NCBI GenBank assembly: GCA_040255925.1 | Contig: JBDZVX010000002.1 | Location: 1 to 64,000, forward strand | Direction of reading: 5' to 3' | Length of the DNA: 64,000 nt | Source: Nitrolancea sp040255925 | GTDB lineage: Bacteria; Chloroflexota; Chloroflexia; Thermomicrobiales; Thermomicrobiaceae | Shown here: positions 8,169 through 15,168 of the stretch, piece by piece | How positions within the stretch are numbered: position 1 is the first letter of the stretch | Layout: every line of letters begins with the position of its first letter | Translations under genes and position numbers: made by a program | Notes under the pieces: generated by a model | Told to the model about the DNA's origin: nothing | The model's input: the letters and a program-made list of their open reading frames with translations, nothing else | The model's database searches: none

Positions 8169-8878
8169 GTCTCAGTCTCCTCGGGTTGCGTTCCACTAGG
8201 CCAGTTCATGGCCTCGTGTACTGCTTGATGCCTTCCGCGCATGCTTTGTTCCAGCAGATCGCGCACCTCCTGATCCGTTGTCTGGGAGAAATCCTCGTAC
8301 CAGAGCCCGACGGCGTAAAAGGGCTCCGGCGTCAACGCACAGACGATGTCATCGACCTCGTCGCGGAACGCTTCGCAGGTATCAGGTGACGCCGCCGGGA
8401 CCGCGACGACGATCTTGGCGGGCTCACGCTGGCGGAGAGCACGGATCGCGGCGCGCATGGTCGAACCGGTCGCCAGGCCGTCATCAACGAGGATGACGAT
8501 TTTCCCGTGCGCATCCGGTTGCGGACGATCGCCCCGGTACGCTTGCTCGCGCCGCTCCAACTCCTGCTGCTCCCGCTGGGCGACGAGGTCGATCAGGTGT
8601 TGAGGGATTCGCAGCGCAAAAAGCACATCGTCGTTGAGCACGAGCGTGCCCCCCGATGCGATCGCGCCCATCGCCAGTTCCTCATGGCCCGGCACACCAA
8701 GCTTGCGCACAAGAAAGACGTCAAGCGGCGCATTGAGTCCCTTGGCGACTTCGTAGCCGACCGGAACGCCGCCCCGGGGCAGGGCGAGCACCAGAACATC
8801 CGGCCGGTTGGCATACTGACCGAGCTTCGCCGCCAGTAAACGACCTGCCTCGGCGCGATCACGGAATCGAAGTGCCAT
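8156..8878 (-). CDS. Phosphoribosyltransferase family protein
   Basis: A 240-residue type I phosphoribosyltransferase-fold protein. It has LALPRGGVPVGYEVAKGL near residues 31-48, a hood-like VRKLGVPGHEELAMGAIASGG segment and the PRPP-binding loop IVILVDDGLATGSTM. The specificity hood does not match a named purine or pyrimidine enzyme, so the acceptor base is unknown; it belongs to the group found next to or fused with hydrolases. Two ATGs are adjacent; the second (8878) has the better spacing (6 nt) to AGGAGG. Coupled to the downstream esterase-like gene. Confidence 0.87.
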   Translation of the reverse strand: MALRFRDRAEAGRLLAAKLGQYANRPDVLVLALPRGGVPVGYEVAKGLNAPLDVFLVRKLGVPGHEELAMGAIASGGTLVLNDDVLFALRIPQHLIDLVAQREQQELERREQAYRGDRPQPDAHGKIVILVDDGLATGSTMRAAIRALRQREPAKIVVAVPAASPDTCEAFRDEVDDIVCALTPEPFYAVGLWYEDFSQTTDQEVRDLLEQSMRGRHQAVHEAMNWPSGTQPEETETWPS

Positions 8879-8952
8879 CATGATCCTCCTGAATTCGTGT
8901 GTGGGTGTGAATGTTGTGTTGGAGCATCACGCCCGATCGATGCGGGCCAGGT

Positions 8953-9888
8953 TCAAAATAGCCCGCTGAGTGAGCCATCAGCCAGGAACCGCTGCACTGC
9001 CGTCGCGATCAACGGCGCGATCGAGACGACGTGCAGCCCCGGCCAGACTTTCCCGGCCATCGACACCGTGTTAGTGACGAAGATATCCCGGATGCCCGCC
9101 CGGCTGAGGTTTTCACGCGCGCCCTCGACGAGAAGGCCATGCGTCGCGGCGATCGTGATCTCCGGCAACGCACCGGCATCGAGCAGCGCGTCAATGCCGG
9201 TAGCGAGCGTTCCGCCGGTCGAAATGATGTCGTCCACAACCAGGCAGGGCCGCCCCCGCACGTCACCAACGACGTGGGTCACCTCCGTCTTCGTCGCGCT
9301 CGCCCGCTGCTTATGCAGAACGACCACCGGAGCGCCGAGACGGAGCGCGTACTGCGTCGCGAGCGGCACCCGTCCGGCGTCCGGCGCGACCACGACGGCG
9401 CCAGGTGGGAGGTGACGGCAGAGCGCTTCGCAGAGCACCGGCACGGCCGTCAAACTATCGACTGGGATGCTGAAAAAGCCTTCGATCTGAGGAGTGTGAA
9501 GGTCCACGGTCATGACGTGATCCACACCGGCACCTTGCAGCATATCGGCGGCGGCCCGCGCCATGATCGGCTCCCGGCGACCCACCCGCTTGTCCGAGCG
9601 CGAATAGCCAAAGTACGGCACGATAGCGGTAATGCGCCCCGCCGCCGCGCGCCGGCAGGCGTCGGTAAAAGCCACCAGTTCGACAAGGTGCTCGTTGACC
9701 GGCGGGGAGGTGGGCTGAACGATGAAAATCTCTTTCCGCCGCACCGACCCGGTGAGTGTCACCGAAATCTCGCTATCGGGAAACCGCGTGACCATCGCCG
9801 GTCCGAGAACAACTCCGAGTTCCCCGGCAATCGCGGTCGCCAATTCCGAGTTCGCGCTACCGTCAAAAATGATGAAGCCGGAGGCCAT
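8953..9888 (-). CDS. prs: Ribose-phosphate pyrophosphokinase (PRPP synthetase)
   Basis: A 311-residue PRPP synthetase with both halves of the fold. DLHTPQIEGFF lies at residues 129-139, the pyrophosphate-site region is VVVAPDAGRVPLA, and the PRPP-binding loop is VVDDIISTGGT at 217-227. The ATP loop reads YFGYSRSDKR where classical enzymes have Y-G-Y-A-R-Q-D-R, so this may be a divergent second enzyme rather than the housekeeping copy. It makes PRPP from ribose 5-phosphate and ATP, the substrate of the phosphoribosyltransferase next door; that link is inference. Conserved operon with the hydrolase upstream. Confidence 0.88.
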   Translation of the reverse strand: MASGFIIFDGSANSELATAIAGELGVVLGPAMVTRFPDSEISVTLTGSVRRKEIFIVQPTSPPVNEHLVELVAFTDACRRAAAGRITAIVPYFGYSRSDKRVGRREPIMARAAADMLQGAGVDHVMTVDLHTPQIEGFFSIPVDSLTAVPVLCEALCRHLPPGAVVVAPDAGRVPLATQYALRLGAPVVVLHKQRASATKTEVTHVVGDVRGRPCLVVDDIISTGGTLATGIDALLDAGALPEITIAATHGLLVEGARENLSRAGIRDIFVTNTVSMAGKVWPGLHVVSIAPLIATAVQRFLADGSLSGLF

Positions 9889-10092
9889 TGTCCCATCACC
9901 GTCCTACCCCGGCCCGTGCCACCATCGAACAGGTCGAGACGAAGCCGCGCGCTCCGCGGTGCGGCTAATCTACCGCTCCACGCACCGGCCGGGGCTGACC
10001 TCTGGACTTCAAGCGCAATGGCCGTGCCAGATTCGGCAGACAGGAGAGAGCGTTCCAGGCGGCACCGAGCCGCGTTGTGGAATCCGGACGCC

Positions 10093-10821
10093 TCACGGCT
10101 GGCCAGCCTCGGGCTGCTCCTCCGCCGCATAGCCCGGAGCCGGCGTACCGGCATGCGTGAGGTAGCGATCGAACCAATCCAGCGCCAGCCGCGCGACTTC
10201 TTCCAATGCGCCCGGTTCTTCGAAGAGATGGGTTGCACCAGGAACGATGACCAGCCGCTTCTCGACCCGAAGCTTGGCGAGCGCCTCCTCATTCAGCGTG
10301 ATCACCGGCACGTCGGCCCCTCCGACGATCAAAAGAGTCGGAGCTTTCACATGCGGCAACGCCGGACCAGCCAAGTCGGGCCGGCCACCGCGCGAGACGA
10401 CCGCGCTGACCGCGCCCGGACGATCGGCCGCGGCAACGAGCGCGGCAGCGGCGCCGGTACTCGCGCCAAAGTAGCCGACCCGAAGCTTTTGAGTATCCTG
10501 ATTCCGGACGACCCAATCGGTCACGCCCACGAGCCGATCCGCGAGCAGCCCGATATTGAAGCGGAGATGTCCCGACCACATGTCCATCACTTCTTCCTCC
10601 TGGGTCAGGAGGTCGAAGAGCAACGTCGCCAGCCCGCCCTGCCGGAGCATTTGCGCGACAAACCGGTTCCGCGGGCTGCGGCGGCTGCTACCACTCCCAT
10701 GCGCGAAGACCACGATCCCCTTCGCGCCCTCCGGGATTCCCAGATCTCCCTCGAGCGTTACCGGACCAACCGGCACCCAGACCACGCGTTCAGTCTCACT
10801 TCGAGTCACGTCGTTATCCAT
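10093..10821 (-). CDS. Alpha/beta hydrolase (dienelactone hydrolase-like)
   Basis: A 242-residue soluble alpha/beta hydrolase. The oxyanion region is FAHGSGSS (39-46), the nucleophile elbow is G-A-S-T-G with Ser121, the acid is Asp170 in IVGGADVPV and the catalytic His is His198 in PGATHLFEEPG. This is the subgroup that occurs fused to or beside phosphoribosyltransferases, as in M. tuberculosis Rv0571c. The substrate is unknown. ATG 10821 follows a GAGGGAAG site. It heads a same-strand run with prs, the phosphoribosyltransferase and the esterase-like gene; a 204-nt gap separates it from prs, so an extra promoter for prs is possible. Confidence 0.85.
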   Translation of the reverse strand: MDNDVTRSETERVVWVPVGPVTLEGDLGIPEGAKGIVVFAHGSGSSRRSPRNRFVAQMLRQGGLATLLFDLLTQEEEVMDMWSGHLRFNIGLLADRLVGVTDWVVRNQDTQKLRVGYFGASTGAAAALVAAADRPGAVSAVVSRGGRPDLAGPALPHVKAPTLLIVGGADVPVITLNEEALAKLRVEKRLVIVPGATHLFEEPGALEEVARLALDWFDRYLTHAGTPAPGYAAEEQPEAGQP

Positions 10822-11144
10822 TGGCTTCCCTCGATCCGGCGGCGCCGCGCACGTCGGCCACCGCCATCACAGACGACGAAAGGGACCACCCGTCGGCCGG
10901 AAGATCCATGCCTCCAGCGTTGTCGGTGCATTCCACGTTCCAACAACAAATACGAGCCGCTCCAGCGTGCGCCAGCCGGAAAATGCTCCTGGCACGAATA
11001 GCGGAGATAGCGAGGAATGAGGAAAGTTCCCAAATATGCCCTCTCGGGTGAAAACAGCGGTTTTCATCCCCAGTGGTGGCCGTTGGCCATGGGGAGCTCT
11101 CCCAGAATTGAGAGGGGGCAGGGGGGCCGTACCTACCGGGCCGT
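10822..11144. other. Non-coding spacer between dodecin and hydrolase genes
   Basis: About 320 nt without a credible gene. A hairpin GTGAAAAC / GTTTTCAT (one G-T pair, 4-nt loop) lies at about 11049-11068 and may end the dodecin transcript on the minus strand. The rest shows no recognisable element. Confidence 0.35.
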
Positions 11145-11378
11145 TTACTCCGCCCCGATGTCTTCGGGGTCTAGGACGCGAAACCCGACGCCCAATTTGA
11201 CCTGGTACCAGGACACCTTACCACCGTCACCGATCGAGCCGCGGATCTCCTTAACTTCAAACCAATCGAGGTGGTTCAGCGTCCGGCTGGCACGGGAAAT
11301 CGCGTTTTCGATCGCCGGCTGCACGCCGTCGGGGGATGAGCCAACGAGTTCAATAACCTTATAGGTGTGGTTCGACAC
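11145..11378 (-). CDS. Dodecin family flavin-binding protein
   Basis: A 77-residue protein that matches dodecin from end to end: YKVIELVGSSPDG, then AIENAISRASRTLNHLDWFEVKEIRG, then KVSWYQVKLGVGFRV. Dodecins form hollow dodecamers that bind riboflavin or FMN stacked on the conserved Trp, here in LDWFEV. The likely role is flavin storage or protection. The start is GTG 11378 with a GAGAGGAAC site. The hydrolase/prs/phosphoribosyltransferase block lies downstream on the same strand, 323 nt away. Confidence 0.93.
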   Translation of the reverse strand: MSNHTYKVIELVGSSPDGVQPAIENAISRASRTLNHLDWFEVKEIRGSIGDGGKVSWYQVKLGVGFRVLDPEDIGAE

Positions 11379-11419
11379 GTCCCGTTCCTCTCACGATGGC
11401 GCTGCCGGCAAGCCGGCGC

Positions 11420-12253
11420 CTAGACATTCTCCGACCGGATACGGTTGATCTGATCCCGAAACCGTTGCGCGGCCCCACGGGCCGCTTCGGCAAAGTCCAC
11501 GCCATCACTAGCATAGAGAACCGCACGGGAGGCATTGATCAGCAGCCCCGTTCCCTGGGCATCCAAACCGGCCCGCACCGTGGCCGACAGATCCCCTGAT
11601 TGCGCGCCAATGCCCGGCACCAAGATCGGCAGATCCGGGCAGCGCTGGCGGATTTCATGAAGCTGCCGTGGGTAGGTCGCGCCGGCGACCAGCCCGCAGG
11701 TCCCATACTGCTCCTGCCAGCCAGCGACTCGCGCCGCCACATGAAGGTACAGCGGCTCCGCGGCCGGTCCTTCTCCGACCACGAGATCCTGCAGATCCCC
11801 ACCGCCCGGATTTGACGTCTTCGCCAGAATAAACACCGCGCGGTCCTGATACCGGAGCCAGGGCGCCAGGCTGTCACCGCCGAGAAACGGGTGCGCGGTC
11901 ACCGCGTCGAAGCCCCAGAGGTCAAAGTAGGCGCGGGCATAGGCTTCGGCGGTTGACGCGATATCACCCACCTTGGCATCGAGAATCACCGGGATGTGCG
12001 GCGGGACCATCCGGCGGGTCTCTACCAGCGCCTGGACCCCCGCCTCTCCATAGGCCAGGAAGAAGCCGAGGTTCGGCTTGTAGGCGCAGACGAGATCAGC
12101 GGTTGCTTCGATAATGGCACGGTGGAAGGCGATTATCGCGTCGGTCCGCTCCTGGAGGTGGAGCGGAAAACGGCGGATGTCCGGGTCCAGCCCGACACAG
12201 AGCAACGATCTATTCCGCTCGACCACTGCCGCCAGCCGGTCACCAAAGCGCAC
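11420..12253 (-). CDS. pyrF: Orotidine 5'-phosphate decarboxylase
   Basis: A 278-residue enzyme of the longer (type 2) OMP decarboxylase group. The catalytic motif is VILDAKVGDIASTAEAY, with Asp92, Lys94 and Asp97; CVGLDPDIRRFP is the N-terminal substrate-site strand, and LVPGIGAQSGD near the C-terminus forms the phosphate site. It makes UMP from OMP in pyrimidine synthesis. The start is GTG 12253, chosen over the longer frame to 12397 because GAAGGAGGA lies 3 nt before it and the extra N-terminus has no family match. No other pyr gene is nearby. Confidence 0.93.
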   Translation of the reverse strand: MRFGDRLAAVVERNRSLLCVGLDPDIRRFPLHLQERTDAIIAFHRAIIEATADLVCAYKPNLGFFLAYGEAGVQALVETRRMVPPHIPVILDAKVGDIASTAEAYARAYFDLWGFDAVTAHPFLGGDSLAPWLRYQDRAVFILAKTSNPGGGDLQDLVVGEGPAAEPLYLHVAARVAGWQEQYGTCGLVAGATYPRQLHEIRQRCPDLPILVPGIGAQSGDLSATVRAGLDAQGTGLLINASRAVLYASDGVDFAEAARGAAQRFRDQINRIRSENV

Positions 12254-12843
12254 GGGTCCTCCTTCATCGCGGGATACCCCCGCTCCCGGTTCCCCATGGC
12301 ACAACCGGCCCGGGGTAACCGGGTTTTTCCAAGCGTGCCATGGCGCACCGGTGATCCCGAGAAAATGACAGCGCCCGTCAAGATGATATAATCGCACCCA
12401 CGGTCGGGCAACCGCGCCGGTTAGTGGGCGAATGTGCGACTAGCCAGGGCGGAGCGACGACGGGATGGGAAGGGGCGAGGCATGACGCTTGAGCCGGGCA
12501 CATCCCGCGATGTGCCGAGCAGGGTCGGCCCTCCGCCGGTACCTCCCACATTTGGCGTTGCTCCAACTCCCACAGACAAGTGAGCCGCTCGGATTTGTCG
12601 CCCCATCTGGCAAATCGCATGCTGCGGATTGACTCCGCCCGCACGCCCAGGTGAGCGAATTCCGGACAAGGTGGCTCACGGTATGCCCGATCATCGCCAC
12701 GTTGGAGGGTTGCTCCACCACGCCCGCGCGCGGCAAGCGGGACGGTGGAAGAAGCATTGCCGGCAGGACCTCCAATGCGCGGAGCGAAGGAGACTGTGTT
12801 GAAGACGACCAGGAACGCATAGCGCATCGGCGGGAGAGCAGCA
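12254..12843. other. Structured non-coding region between pyrF and the TPR gene
   Basis: 590 nt with no credible gene on either strand. The left part holds a plus-strand promoter; the rest contains several hairpins: GGCACATC/GATGTGCC at 12497-12516, an outer stem GTGAGCC (12580-12586) with GGCTCAC (12673-12679) enclosing GATTTG/CAAATC (12592-12616) and GCGGA/TCCGC (12624-12638), and a GCATTG/CAATGC stem near 12753-12778. It could be a long structured 5' leader or an independent small RNA. I could not match it to RNase P, tmRNA, 6S, SRP RNA or a known riboswitch. Confidence 0.45.
12365..12392 (+). promoter_or_regulatory. Promoter upstream of the structured leader and TPR gene
   Basis: ATGACA at 12365-12370 and a consensus TATAAT at 12387-12392, spacer 16 nt. 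It would start transcription near 12399, about 445 nt before the TPR gene, so the transcript includes the structured region. Confidence 0.55.
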
Positions 12844-14940
12844 ATGTTTGACCAGTGGGGTCGATGGCTTCGGCGTCGTCAAGGAATTGAGCGGAACGCG
12901 ATTTATCGCCTTGCCAGCGATGTCGTTGAGGGCCGAGTCCCGGTCGAGCAGGCCTATCAGATGGTGGAGAAGCAAACCATCCTGAACGGGCTGGCCGATG
13001 GAGACCTGTGGGAACTCGACCGGGAGGCCGCGCACGCGGCTGAAGAGGATCCGCGGCGGGCCTTGGTGATTACCCGCCTGGCCATTCTCGCGGCCCGGTA
13101 CAAGGGATTTGACCGCGTCCTGGTTGATTGCAATCTCCGTGCGGCCGATCTCCTGCAGGAGATCGGCGACGTGCGCGAACAAGAGTTACACCTGCGCGAG
13201 GCGCTCAATTCCGCCGAACGAATCGCGAATGTCCCCGGTCAACGACGGGCCCTCTCCCGGCTCTCGCGCCTGGCGTTCGATCGTGGCGAAGTGGATCGTG
13301 CCCGCGATCTCCTGTCACGGCAGTTGGACGCCGGACGGGAGGATGTCGATACGCTGGAAGATGTCGAGACGGCAATGCTGCTCGGGGATCTGGCCCGGAA
13401 CGATGGTGATTCCAAGTCGGCACGGGAGTTCTACCACCGCGCGGCACGCGGCGCTCGCCGCGCGGGTCATTATGCCGGCGTGGTCGACGCCTTGCTGCGC
13501 CAGGTTGTGATTCTCCGGGAGATCGGCGACCGGGACGCGGCGGTTTTGTTGCTGCAACAGGCGCAGGACGCGGCTGAGCGGACGATCGATACGCGCCTGC
13601 AGGCCGAGATCGCTATCCAAACGGCGGCGCTGCTTTCTGAAAATCAGCAGTTTCAGCAGGCACAGAGCCAGCTTTCCACGGCGCTGGAACGGGCACGGAC
13701 GATCAATGATCTGGCGATGGAGAGCCGCTGCCTGACCGGGATCGCTCAGATCGAGCGACGGGCGGGCCGCTTGGCCGAGGCCGCGACGCACTATCGTGAG
13801 CTGGCCGAACTCGAACAGAAGCTCGGGAATCGCTCGGCAGCGGTGCGGGCGCTCCTGGATTCCGCGGAACTCTTCATTGGCATGCCGAACGCCGAAAACG
13901 CCATTCCCTCCCTCGAAGAGGCGTTCCGCATCGCCGAATCGCTGGATGACTCTAAACTCCGCCAGCGGACGCTCGGCTTGCTCGGTCTGGCGCATAGCGC
14001 GCTCGACAACCGGAGCGCGGCGCTCGAATGCTTGATGGGGGCGGCGCAGTCGGCGCGGAAATCGGGTGAACGGCAGGAGGAGGGGCGCTGGCTGCTCGGT
14101 ATTGGCGAAGTGTTGCTCCAGTTCGGCGAGTACGCTGACGCGCTGGCCGCAGCCCGTCGCTCGCTGGAAATTGCCACCGATCTCGATGACGCCCGGCTGG
14201 AGTCGCAGGGATACGCCCTGATGGGATCGATCAGCCTGGCCCGCGGAATGTATCACGACGCCGAAGAGCACCTCAAGCAGGCGGTCGAGATCGCGCGCCA
14301 GGAGGATAACCCGGACGAACAGTTGCAGTATCTGCGGATGCTGGCGCAGTTCGGCCGCCATTCCGGGCAGCCTCAGGTCGCGATCAAGTATCTCCAGGAG
14401 GCGATGGATATCGCGGCGGTCTCGGCCGATCCCACCACCCGGTCCCGCCTTCACGGGCAAACCGCCCAACTCTTCCAGTCGATTAACGACCTCGATCAAG
14501 CCGAGGAGCACTTCCGCTCAGCGCTGGAAGCCGCTCGCGAAGCCGACGAGCCGGCGCTCATTGCCCGTGCGCTTCGTGGGCTCGCGACGAACCAGGACCT
14601 CGCTGGGGATGTCGATGCGGCCATCGAAAGCTATAAGCAAGCCGTCGATCTTGCCGAGCAGACGGGCGATCGACGCGGTGCGATGGCGCTGCATTATAAC
14701 CTGGGCTCGCTCCTCTACGACCAGGAACGGGATGATGAGGCGCGCGAGCATCTTTCCACCGCGGCCGGTCTCGCGCTGGAGGTAAACGACTTTGCGACGG
14801 CCGAAGAGGCGCGCGCGCTCCTCCAGTGGCTCAATCCGGACGATTCATCCGGCGGGCGAGGCAGCCTGGAGGACCGGCTGCTGGGCGAGATCGCGGTCAG
14901 TGGGGAGCCGACCAGAACCCGCGACGTGCCACGGGAATAG
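12844..14940 (+). CDS. Large tetratricopeptide repeat protein
   Basis: A 698-residue all-helical protein with no signal peptide or membrane span. From about residue 85 to 665 it is a continuous array of TPR-like helix pairs, shown by repeated A-x-x-Y/H...A-x-x-x-A patterns such as EFYHRAARGARRAGHYAGV, AATHYRELAELEQKLGNRS, AEEHLKQAVEIARQEDN and AEEHFRSALEAAREADE. It should be a scaffold for protein complexes; the partner is unknown. The ATG follows GGGAGAGCAGCA. Spacing and strand suggest it may act with the membrane protein 229 nt downstream, but they are separated by palindromes that look like separate control. Confidence 0.85.
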   Translation: MFDQWGRWLRRRQGIERNAIYRLASDVVEGRVPVEQAYQMVEKQTILNGLADGDLWELDREAAHAAEEDPRRALVITRLAILAARYKGFDRVLVDCNLRAADLLQEIGDVREQELHLREALNSAERIANVPGQRRALSRLSRLAFDRGEVDRARDLLSRQLDAGREDVDTLEDVETAMLLGDLARNDGDSKSAREFYHRAARGARRAGHYAGVVDALLRQVVILREIGDRDAAVLLLQQAQDAAERTIDTRLQAEIAIQTAALLSENQQFQQAQSQLSTALERARTINDLAMESRCLTGIAQIERRAGRLAEAATHYRELAELEQKLGNRSAAVRALLDSAELFIGMPNAENAIPSLEEAFRIAESLDDSKLRQRTLGLLGLAHSALDNRSAALECLMGAAQSARKSGERQEEGRWLLGIGEVLLQFGEYADALAAARRSLEIATDLDDARLESQGYALMGSISLARGMYHDAEEHLKQAVEIARQEDNPDEQLQYLRMLAQFGRHSGQPQVAIKYLQEAMDIAAVSADPTTRSRLHGQTAQLFQSINDLDQAEEHFRSALEAAREADEPALIARALRGLATNQDLAGDVDAAIESYKQAVDLAEQTGDRRGAMALHYNLGSLLYDQERDDEAREHLSTAAGLALEVNDFATAEEARALLQWLNPDDSSGGRGSLEDRLLGEIAVSGEPTRTRDVPRE

Positions 14941-14998
14941 CGTACGTATAGAGTGTACGTACGTTATAGCAACCAGCACTCCCTCTAGACGTACGTAC
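14941..14998. repeat. Cluster of CGTACGTA palindromes
   Basis: Three copies of a self-complementary GTAC-rich core lie in 58 nt: CGTACGTA at 14941-14948, GTACGTACGT at 14955-14964 and ACGTACGTAC at about 14989-14998. The first starts directly after the TPR stop codon. They could be binding sites of a dimeric regulator in front of the 15169 gene. Confidence 0.5.
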
Positions 14999-15080
14999 AT
15001 GAGCGTGTTAGACTGGCTGTGACAAGAAGGCATCGTCGTTTCATCGTTATCCGTCGCGAAAATCTACGTTCATGAAGGCG

Positions 15081-15105
15081 AAGTATTAGCGACAGCTTAA
15101 TACTT
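15081..15105. promoter_or_regulatory. Perfect inverted repeat, operator-like
   Basis: AAGTATTA at 15081-15088 and TAATACTT at 15098-15105 with a 9-nt centre, 64 nt before the 15169 start. The AT-rich perfect symmetry stands out against GC-rich surroundings and fits a repressor site or a 5' UTR hairpin. Confidence 0.45.
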
Positions 15106-15168
15106 GTAGCCGATTGTTGCCTGCGAAATGGACCAGACAAGACTTCGGGGGTTAGGGGAAGGCCTGGG

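Noticed and set aside
9031..11001. 656-codon plus-strand open frame
   Set aside because: It runs antisense to prs and the alpha/beta hydrolase, both with clear catalytic motifs, and its composition (Arg/Pro/His-rich) fits a GC-rich shadow frame.
12520..12560. T-box riboswitch on the minus strand
   Set aside because: A GGTACC-containing stretch recalls the T-box, but the surrounding bases do not match and pyrF is not a T-box-controlled gene.
12378..12844. Minus-strand ORFs of 82-149 codons in the structured region
   Set aside because: They lack ribosome sites and families, and cross strong hairpins.
13315..14511. 398-codon minus-strand open frame
   Set aside because: Shadow of the TPR array; the repeat periodicity belongs to the plus strand.
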